Source of the DNA: Hygrocybe punicea
Taxonomy: Eukaryota > Basidiomycota > Agaricomycetes > Agaricales > Hygrophoraceae
Assembly: GCA_963556145.1 (NCBI GenBank)
Contig: OY744468.1
Coordinates: forward strand, 620,001 to 684,000
DNA length: 64,000 nt
Direction: 5' to 3'
Shown: one piece after another, positions 32,870 to 41,464 of the stretch
Layout: every line of letters starts with the position of its first letter
How positions within the stretch are numbered: position 1 is the first letter of the stretch
Program-made: the position numbers and the translations under genes
Notes under the pieces: generated by a model
What the model was told of the DNA's origin: nothing
Databases searched by the model: none
The model's input: the letters and a program-made list of their open reading frames with translations, nothing else

Positions 32870-33090
32870 TGTCACATTTCACTCTGATCCTACCCCTGAT
32901 TCGGAACCCGCTTCACATGATGACATCATTAACTGGGTCCGAAACATCATTGACAACAACCGAAGACGTTATCTGATCCCAGACAATATCCCAATCATCC
33001 GATCACTGCCAATGAACCACACACATCATACACCCTTATACATGCTCTAAATAACACCATGCAACACAATCACCGTATCTGCTGTTTATT
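32870..33090 (+). repeat. Diverged LTR relic related to the Gypsy-1 LTR
   Basis: From TGTCACATTTCACTC the sequence parallels the Gypsy-1 LTR read from its element 5' end (TGTTACGTTTTACCC). It includes a coding-like block DDIINWVRNIIDNNRRRY, against DNIIAWVRNIVEDNQRRY in Gypsy-1, and ends near CACCGTATCTGCTG. Only about the first 220 bp of the LTR remain; the minisatellite follows. Confidence 0.75.
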
Positions 33091-33109
33091 GTCCAGTAGA
33101 CCCAGTCCT

Positions 33110-33572
33110 TTTGGTTAACCCAATAACAGATAGAGCTGCAATTGGTAGGTACACATAGCGCAGTTATTGCTGTGGGGGTAGGTTGACCCAAATTACAGCT
33201 CTTGTGGTGGAACTGTGTTGGGGTAGGTTGACCCAGGTACAGCTCTTGCTGGTAAATGGCTGCTGGGTATGTCAACCTGCTGTCAGCTCTGCCATGCAGG
33301 GGTTAACCCAGAACAGGTATTGCTGGATATATGGGTTGACCCAGGGCCAGCTGTTCATGGAATGTAGGTTGACCTGGCTTCAGCTGTTGCTGGAGGACTG
33401 GGTAGACCATGGTCCAGCTCTTGCTGCAGGAGTGGGTTGGCTCAGGTCCAGCTCTTGCTGTAGGGTAGGTTGACCTGGGTCCAGCTATTGCTCTGGTATT
33501 GGGTTGACCAGGTTCTAGCTCTTGCTGCGGGATCAGGTTGACCTGGGTCCAGCTATTGCTGCAACCGGACCC
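33110..33572 (+). repeat. Minisatellite, about 52-bp unit, 8-9 copies
   Basis: The unit contains GGTTGACCCAGG or GGTTGACCTGGG and TCCAGCTCTTGCTG or TCCAGCTATTGCTG. Copies differ at several positions each. No transcript or gene signal. Confidence 0.85.
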
Positions 33573-35744
33573 CATGTTGGTCCACAGGCTTGTGCCACGT
33601 ATCACTCTGCCTGTTTGTATTTATTGTTGACAACATTGGCAGTGCTCACAAAAGCTCAAACCAATATTTATTCAGACACTGTGATATAAAGTCAAGAACA
33701 TGTGTCAGTCCGTTCATTACACAAATGTAATATAATTTGAAATGCAATTATGCAAAGCACAGGGAATACCCACATTACAAAATTATTCTTTTGAAAATGC
33801 ACAATATCTCACTCTTAGCTTCATCACTCACAGGAGCTACTTCTTCCCAAAGAACATTTATACCACAATCAGTAATTACCCCACTTGCAATTTTGTCCTT
33901 TTTTTATTTAATATTACTCCACTCTCAATTGGAATCATTACATATCCACTCACTATTACTGAGCATGGAAATATCAATTTAATCATTATTTTATCAAAAT
34001 ACATAATTAAATAATACACTGAGACTGGAAGTGTGGCTGTGGATTTGAGTGTGGGTGTGGGTGTGGGAGGAGGCTGTGGGAGGGTGTGGGAGGAGGGTGT
34101 GGGAGTGGCAGCAGGGAGAGGGTGTGGGAGAAGGGGAGGGGGGATGGGCAGCAGGGAGTGGGAGTGGGAGAGGAAGAGGCAGGAGAAGAGGGCGGACAGG
34201 TGGGATGTACATACTTGTCGTGTTCCCATCGTCCTCGTCGTCTTCGTCTTCAATCCGCCGTCCTCCTCCCTGTCGTTCCCTTTCCCGTGGTCACCATCAT
34301 CCCCATCCCCGTCATTCCCCTCCCCGTCGTTCCCGTTCCCATTCCTGTCGTCCTCGTCATTGTCCTTGTTATCCTTGTCCTCTCATCCTCATTGTCGTTG
34401 TCATCTCCGTCTCCTACCCTGTCATTGTCCTTGTCATCCCCTGGATTGTCGTCATGGTCTCCATCGTCCTGTCGTGCCATCAATGTCTGCCTTCGTCCCC
34501 GTCCCCATCCCCTGGCTGGTGGTCTGTGTCCTCATTGCCACTGTGGTTGTCTTGGCACTCTGTCCTGGCTGTTGGGGCATCCTCGTACCCGGCATCACGA
34601 GAAACAACAGGTTCAAAGTTAAAGCAGCGACTTTGGATGGGTCAGCCACAATGCACAATTCTGTGCATTTGCTGGCTGCAACATAGGTCCTGGTCCACCA
34701 ACAATCAGGCACTTTTGTGTACACCAATGAGTACTTATTCAAGTCCTCCTTAGATTATTATATAATAATTTCAGATTTTTAAGACCAAGTTATATCATTA
34801 AAGGTCCAATTCTGGCAGGGGAATGGAATAAATTGTGGATAGCTCTTGATGCAGGGCAAAATAAAATACAAAATTTGACATGAGAGTAGGTATACTATAT
34901 TTACATCTTTTGAGGATCTCACTTTGGGTATGCATGCATTGTTGTGCATGCCAGAAGATTAAAAAGCTTCAACCACACTTCCTTGTTTGGCAACTTGAAC
35001 CCATTTGGGAAATCGGCAACTGCCAGTTGGCTTGTTCAAGCTTCAACTCGTTGTTTTCAACAACACGTCAACAATGGGAGATGGATGCAGAGGAGCACCT
35101 GAGGTAAATTTCTGATTTTAACTTTTTTGTGTTCTTTACTAATTATTGACCTTTTGCAGCTACCCCACGCCAAACAGGCAATTCTGAACACCCAACAGCA
35201 GAACACAACGCGCCAGCAAACAGAATGGAAGCTGACGAAAATGGCCACCGTGAGGATGGTGGAATCTATTTGAATGGAGTGACTCAGTCAGGAATTTACT
35301 GGGAATCCACTGGGAATCCTGCCGAGTTTTTGAAAAGTGCTGGCTTTTTTCAACTTTTTTACATTTTTCTCACTCAATTTTGTAAATAAAATAAATCTGA
35401 CACTATAATTGGGTTTGGGTATACAATGGGCTAACCACATTAGGCTATATTTTCCCATGCTCCATATTTGGTAGGGAGTGGAGTCCAGGTGGATTCCTTG
35501 CAAAACATTTGTCACTTTATTGCTATATTCCTAGATATTTCAAATATTCAAGATACTAAATGACTATTAAATTCTAACTGTTAACTCCAGTGTATACTGA
35601 TCCATATCAATTCCAAAAAAGTCATCATTATCTTAGCATTGTCTTCGATGGTTGGGTAAACCTGTCCAAAGCTCTAGCAAAGTCCAAGGGCCCTTCAAAG
35701 GTTCATCATGGTTCACTTTATTCCCATTATGTTCCCATTGTCAC
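33573..35744. other. Intergenic DNA with a G-rich and a C/T-rich tract
   Basis: 33650-34020 is AT-rich with nothing recognisable. 34030-34200 is GTGTGGGTGTGGGAGG-like, and 34225-34470 is CCCGTCGTTCCC-like, together a strand-asymmetric block whose ORFs are shadows. At 34930-35104 a plus-strand frame reads KIKKLQPHFLVWQLEPIWEI and ends at a plausible splice donor; it may be an exon fragment of an unknown gene, but I cannot complete it. Confidence 0.4.
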
Positions 35745-35797
35745 TGTTGCTGTTGCTGCTGTTGGTGTTGGTGTTGGTGTTGGTGTTGTTGTATTGT
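35745..35797 (+). repeat. GTTGGT/GTTGCT microsatellite
   Basis: About eight hexanucleotide units, immediately downstream of the CxC6 gene end on the opposite strand. Confidence 0.85.
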
Positions 35798-35861
35798 AGT
35801 TTTCAGTTATTGTCAAAAGCAAAAGATACTACATATGAACATGAACTTAGATAACAACCAT

Positions 35862-38545
35862 CTACTCATCACTTTCAGACCCATCATCATCTTCAACTTC
35901 TTCTTCATCTCCTGTTTGCTTATCAATAATATGCTGTGTATGATAAAACAGCATGGTATGTAGAAACCAATTGAAGTTGGAAGGAATCATTTGCTTGAGA
36001 ATTGACTCATAGCCTGCCAGCCATGCATTAAGCTGTTCACAGGCCTAATAATTACACTGTGAATATAGTGACATACATAAAAGTATCATTGACTTACCTG
36101 TGTATTAAAAGCATGCTTATAATGTTGGACATTGTTTCCATCTTGTTCCACAATGACAAGATTTGGTTGAGAACCATTTAATGGAGCAGGATTGCACCAT
36201 TTGCAACAAATGTACAGTCAGGTATGACCATTTAGGCTGATGAAATATAAAATGGTCTCGGATTAATTACACAAAGATTTAGCACAGATTTTTAGGAAGC
36301 CGATCACACACTTAGGACTCATGTTACGTTTCTACCATACTTTGAGGCTAATCAGTATATGGGTGTGGTATATTAAGTCAGATCAGTGGAAAAGCCCGTT
36401 ATCGGAGCCAGATGGCCATTTGGGCTGTGACAGAATCACACCGCTAACTACCGGTTATGTACATCCAGTTGTCATCCATCGCTTCATCATTGCTGTTGTC
36501 TTCATTGTCATCGCCCTCTTCCTTGCCATCTGCTTGTTTCTTTGGTCTCTCTGGCAGTCTCAACGTCTCTGGCTCATAGTCTGGCTTTCACTTTGGTTTC
36601 AAAATAAGGAAAAAAACAAATTGGGTAATATGTGACGTGACAATCTAAGCATCCCAGAGGATTCACCATCATTCTGAATAGCCTTTCTTTTGTCAACTAC
36701 CCTTTGAAACCTCTGAAATCTGGTGATATATAACTGGTATATTCTCAACATTTGTGTTAGACATCACTCAATGCCAAAAGATCTTTACTTCATTGTGATC
36801 ATTCCAAAATTAATTTCATTTCACCCACTGTCTTGTATTTATCAGTGTCTGGTAACTAGATCCACTGACCCAGAGTCATTGAGCAACCGGCCACATACAG
36901 CTCACATACCATATATTAGTTTTACAAAATCTCTGAGACCAAAATTTGTGGTGTTAGCGTGAAAAAGTGATTTAGCCCAAATGGTCATGCTAGCCCAAAT
37001 GGTCATACTTGACTGTAGTCCTCAACCTGATGATTGATACAATGATAGGAGTCCATGATAAATCTTGTTGTGTTCTTCTATGTGTTCCAGCTTCCATTAG
37101 CAATGCATGATTGAAGCACTAAGCAGGCCTTGGCAATACAGAGGAAATTGGGATAAGAGTCTTCAGTTGGAAATACTGATTCCAGAAATTCCAAGATATT
37201 GGTTGGTGATTCTGCTCTCAAAAACTTGGTCCAGGCGATAACAATGCCACATGGCGCATAAATTGTCTCAACACAGTAGAATCGGGATGGCTGGAAATAG
37301 TTGGCATGTTGACGCTGAGTACCAGCTGGTTGGTCATGAGGTTGTGCTTGGTGATAATTTTGAGGGAGCCATGGTAGATTTTCAGCCTCAGAGTGACATA
37401 GAAGCCGATTAAATCCAAGTAATGTTTGGCGACCATAACGGATAATGTGCCGATACCACAATTCTTGATGTTGTTAGCATACTTGTGTACGCACAACCTT
37501 GGGATTGTTGTAGTTCCAAACATGGCAAATATTGCCATAGAGGTTTTCATGTTGAGAACAGAAAACTTCACCTCTGGCATTGGCCAAGTCTCCAGTACAG
37601 CCATCATATGCACAATGCTACATATTATAGCGCTTTAGTATTTGTTTTCATTGTGAAAGGTAATAAAATACTTGGTGCCCCATTGCTATCCCATCAACCA
37701 CTACCATTCTCACAGGAGCATGGTCAAGATCCATAGCATCCTCCATGGTTTGAGCTTGCTGAACACCTTGTTGATGAGCAAACTGTGCATCTAATAATGC
37801 TAAATTTGCATCAGGTCCTTGAAGGGTAGGCACGACTCAATTTTTATCAACCCCTACAGTACCAGCAAGATCTCCACCAGCAAGAATATCAGATGTTGCT
37901 TTGTAAGCATGTGTACACTCTGAGCATGCATGTCAATCTGCACTCCGAATGATTCCATCTTCACCTAGAATCTCAAATGCAGCTTCTGCCATGTCTTTTG
38001 GAGAAGCACCAGGGTGCAAGGTGAAATCAATATCAGAAGAGGAAGCAATTGTTCAGATCAATTCTTGAACAAATGATCACCAGATTTGATGACGTGATAT
38101 TGATATTCCATGGCCATAGCTGTGGTTCCAGAAGTTGGCATATGCAGATGATGATGCATGGAAGCTATATATGCCATTAAGAACCACACGTGAAAAGATT
38201 CGATCAACCCAGAGAGATTTGCCAATCTTCAGATATTTAGCAGAATTGAGATAGACGTCCAAGAATCCAGATGAATTCTGAGGGTCAGATATACATTCAT
38301 GATGTGGAGAGTATCGCATCTACAAATTTATAATTAATTTTGTAAAAATAAAAAGTAAAACAGATCAAAAAAACAAACAGCCTCCCTCACAAAATGGGCA
38401 AAATCCAGTTGTCAGAGCAACATCATGATATACTTGAGTGCCTTCACATAAAATAACACATGGAATATTGTGTTCCCGGATGGTTTGACATAAAGCTCGA
38501 GGTTCACAGTCCTCAGTCATGCATTCAGCAATATTGGGACACAAT
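35862..38545 (-). pseudogene. KDZ-associated CxC5/CxC6-type gene, 3' portion
   Basis: Continues from 61576-61571 on the minus strand. It begins CPNIAECMTEDCEPRALC and VALTTGFCPFC (CxC5-like cysteine pairs). After an intron (about 38390-38320), YLNSAKYLKIGKSLWVDRIF and FNWNH-like blocks follow, then DIDFTLHPGASPKDMAEAAF, HACSECTHAYKATSDI, ARGEVFC, GCNNPK-like and QACQQH-like CxC6 blocks, and FYCVETIYAPCGIVIAWTKF with CIAKACLVL (about 37250-37090). A TAG in ANGSWNT-KNTT and several frame changes show decay. A mariner-like MITE splits VEDY|ICCKWCNPAP. The last exon ends with an acidic tail and a TAG at 35862-35864. CxC5 and CxC6 are cysteine clusters described with fungal KDZ elements. Confidence 0.78.
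36215..37015. mobile_element. Tc1/mariner-like MITE, 801 bp, TA target site
   Basis: The inverted ends are CAGTCAGGTATGACCATTT (left) and CAGTCAAGTATGACCATTT (right, inverted), flanked by TA on both sides (36213-36214 and 37016-37017). Deleting the element and one TA restores the CxC6 frame (E-D-Y-I-C-C-K-W-C) exactly. No transposase frame is seen inside. Internal AAATGGTCAT/GCCCAAATGGTCAT copies repeat near the right end. Confidence 0.9.
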
Positions 38546-40320
38546 TATGGAAAGCGACAGTGATCAGCCCTTTTTTGTAACACAATATTCAATGTCAGAC
38601 GCGGCATGGCATTAGGACCCAGGACACTCCACCAATGATAAGTGTTCCGCATACAAGTAATATAGTAGTGTCTTCATAGCGTTTAACAAGTGTCCTCATA
38701 GCATCAAGTGTCTTCATGTACAAGTATCTTCATAGCAATAAATTCTGATATAAGACTGAGGCTTGATCAGACTACCACCAGACTATTGAGTAAAAGATAT
38801 GTGGAATTGCTATTAGACAATCATGAATCTATACTTCGAGAGTCCTGGAACTTAGTAGGAGGCCTCAAAACCCTTCGCCAGCCAAACCAGCTTCAGTTTG
38901 TTGGAGGTGTCACATATGGGCTTGCACCTCAAGACGTTGCGGGTATTCGGGTGACTTTGTCGACGCCCATTCGGTTGGTGAGACGAACGACGTCACCGAA
39001 GTCTAGTGACGTCGGGTCTGTTGTGTACAGAATCTATCAGATATTACTTAGATAAAGGAGAAACACTCACCTAGCAATAGCTGTAGTTCCTGCACTTTAT
39101 TTGCACGTTTTGGGTCACGGTCGCGCTTTAAACACTCACACTCCCAAACAACAATCTAATGTCCCACCACTCTACCTCATCCACACTGGTGCTCGAGGCA
39201 CAAAGCGACTCGCCGCCGCCGCTATCCACCCCAAACAATCCCACCCAAGCCATGGCCAACGCCAACGGCAATAACGAATCCGGCCTGTTATCTCCCCTCG
39301 CGCTCACCCTGTTATCTCCCCTCGCGCTCACCCTGCTATCGTTCGACTCGCCGGGGCCTCTATCTGCCCAGGCCCAACTTGTGGGCGTTGGCTCAAACGA
39401 AGATGGCCGACTTTCTCCACTCACACTCAACCTTCGATCGTTCAACTCGTTGACGCTCCCACCCACCTCAGCGCTATGTCTGAGCATCGAAAACGATGGT
39501 CAATTATCCCCGCTCACCCTGGCCCTCCCATCGTTCGACTCTCCAGCACTTCTATCGGCCCCAGCCCAACTTTCGGGCATGGGGAATGAGAATGACGGAT
39601 TGTCACCCCTCCCTCTCTCCCTCCAATTGTTTGACATCCAACATAGCAGTGAAGGGTCTCCCGAAGCGTCGTTAGTTCCTGTGCAGGCCGAAGTTCGCAA
39701 CGACGGTGGAGAATCGTTGTAAGCAAATGGATAATGTGAATATGGCGCGTATCTGTGAGTTTCCCCCCCCTTGCTTGCCCCTCTGTTTCTCGCATTGAAA
39801 TTATCAGGGCTAACAGTTTTGCAGGTGATGTTGATCTGGGTGATGAAATTGCCATGATGGGAGTGGTTGTTAGAGGAGAATAATGAAAATTTTTGGATAC
39901 TCCCGTTTGTGAAATGTTGAATTAGATAAATGCTCTTGAAGATTCTGCTCTTGCATAGATTCGCCCTGATGCTTTCACTTCATATGGCAAGCTCTGATTT
40001 GGTCTTTGAGCAAAGCTGGTGATAGCGTCCGGCAGTGGGATAGCAAGTCAGTGATCTTTGCTTTATCATGGAATCTTGACAACAATTGCAGGCATGTGTT
40101 GTGAAACACACCGTCTTTTCTTCTCACCCATGACCAAGGTGAACCAGAAAAACCAATACAAGCCATGCCGTCAGTCGTTTTTCATTCCATCTCTTTCTTT
40201 CTGGCTGACACACTCCAAGCTCCCGAGGACGAGCTACGCGAGCTCCTGTTGTTCTACTACAATCTCGGTCTAAACGACAAGAAGGTTGTGTCGTCATGTC
40301 TTTATGATTTCGATACCGAG
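38546..40320 (+). repeat. Left TIR of the 23-kb element, 1775 bp
   Basis: Matches the inverse of 59820-61570 from the terminal TATGGAAAG to TTTCGATAC. Visible differences are an extra 24-bp unit near 39296-39343, a G/A at 38554, AAG for AGG near 40270 and GAT for CAT near 40306. Four AGTGTCTTCATAG-like direct repeats lie at 38667-38737, and a CGACGTCAC...GTGACGTCG dyad lies near 38988-39015. Confidence 0.92.
39159..39722 (+). CDS. TIR-encoded Ser/Leu/Pro repeat protein, left copy (187 aa)
   Basis: The ATG at 39159 opens MSHHSTSSTLVLEAQSDSPP. The protein has four to five diverged copies of a LSPL-x-L-x-L-SFDSP module with NEN/NED-DG linkers. A 24-bp (8-codon) duplication (LLSPLALT) is present here and absent in the right copy (60418-60957), preserving the frame. 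The stop at 39720-39722 overlaps a GTAAG donor, so this may be a 5' exon spliced onward. It is not recognised; the repeats suggest a disordered or scaffold-like protein. By position it may encode the N-terminus of the integrase precursor or a separate TIR gene. Confidence 0.55.
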   Translation: MSHHSTSSTLVLEAQSDSPPPLSTPNNPTQAMANANGNNESGLLSPLALTLLSPLALTLLSFDSPGPLSAQAQLVGVGSNEDGRLSPLTLNLRSFNSLTLPPTSALCLSIENDGQLSPLTLALPSFDSPALLSAPAQLSGMGNENDGLSPLPLSLQLFDIQHSSEGSPEASLVPVQAEVRNDGGESL

Positions 40321-40416
40321 GGGTACCCATGTATTGACAGGTACGTCCATCACCCAGTGACGAGCTTATCAACGTCAAGGTGGCCAAAGGCCAAAGGCTG
40401 TTGTCTGGATCCTTAG
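40165..40416 (+). pseudogene. Integrase first exon, orphan copy in the left TIR
   Basis: MPSVVFHSISFFLADTLQAP to the SSCLYDFDTE stretch is the same as the integrase N-terminus in the right TIR except K for R and D for H. At the TIR end (40320) the sequence leaves the integrase and runs into unrelated DNA, so this copy cannot make a full integrase. Confidence 0.82.
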
Positions 40417-40449
40417 GGAACTTGCTGGGGATTGCCATGTTCTGACACG

Positions 40450-41005
40450 TTTGCACACCATGAACCCCCAAGATCACCCTTCACCTGGCTCCATTGTCCA
40501 ACCGAGAACGACAGTCGACCTTGCGGGCACAGCGGTTAGCCAGGGTGGCCACCTCATGTCGAACAAAAAGTGCAAACTTCCTGACGGTTCGCTCAAGCGA
40601 ACACGCCAGGACCATGAGGAGATCCACTTTCCGGTCCCGAAGTGGAAACCGGTCATTGAGGGCGAACACGTCCCCATCATGGCGCTTCCAGAGTGGGCTC
40701 GGCAGGCCTTTACTGGGCCTAGTTTGAATCGTATTCAAAGCAAGTTGTATCCTATTGCTTATGGTACAGACAAGCCAATCTTGTTGTGTGCCCCAACCGT
40801 GGTTGGCAAGGTATGCACACGAACACACATACAGCTTATCGGGGCCTCAGTGACGCTCCCCAATTGCCAGGACATTGCAACATTCCACCGTGTTGACCCC
40901 AACAGCAACCTCTTCTATTTTGATGCATCGTACCGCCTACAACAGCAGTTCATCGGCGTCACAGATGAGAAAGCTATCAAGAGCTACCAAGTTCCAGAGC
41001 ACTGA
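40450..41005 (+). pseudogene. BRR2: Captured fragment of spliceosomal helicase BRR2
   Basis: Plus-strand frames match the first helicase cassette of the U5 snRNP Ski2-like helicase BRR2/SNRNP200. SQGGHLMSNKKCKLPDGSLK and EEIHFPVPKWKP precede PEWARQAFTGPSLNRIQSKL and PILLCAPTVVGK (the Walker A region, with the consensus Gly-Ala altered to Val-Val and the Thr lost). The next coding block, LIGASVTLPNCQDIATFHRV and LFYFDASYRLQQQFIGV, lies far downstream in real BRR2, so roughly 130 residues including the DExH box are missing. The stop is at 41003-41005. The intact gene is about 2,150 residues, so this is a dead gene fragment inside the 23-kb element. Confidence 0.8.
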
Positions 41006-41464
41006 GCGCCGGATCAGCTTCCACCGAAAATGACTTCCCTTTAGCAAGAATAAGTAGTGGAATGCCGTTTATCATATGTATTGTGTACCATACCTTCAAA
41101 TGCTACTCAATTCAAAATGTATTCAACGTGTCGGCAAGTAAATGTATTACACTTTCGCAACATATTTGCTAGGCAAGCTGATTGATCCTGTGCGGACATT
41201 TTGGGGCTGGTCGGTCTCGAGATCATGATATATATGTAAACTTTGCTTCCTTTAAAGTACGATAACAATACACAGAGTTCAGCAGTCGAACACCAATCGG
41301 CATGGAAATCCAAATTCGGACTGAGGTTACACTTCCGTCGTTTCACACAATTTACGGCCAATAAAATTTTATTCAGTCACATCAGTGTCCCTGCCTTCGG
41401 AATACTCGTCACTCCCAACACAACACTCCTTTGCTCCCCAACATTCCTTTTTATATTTCAATCC
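41006..41464 (+). promoter_or_regulatory. Upstream region of the alpha-kinase gene
   Basis: 460 bp without coding sequence between the BRR2 fragment and the kinase ATG. TTTTATATTTCAAT lies at about 41450, close to the start, with CCCAACA/CTTTGCTCCCC pyrimidine stretches. No clear TATA at the usual distance. Confidence 0.35.

Noticed and set aside
33036..33605. Frames of 79-100 codons across 33.0-33.6 kb
   Set aside because: Readings of the 52-bp minisatellite.
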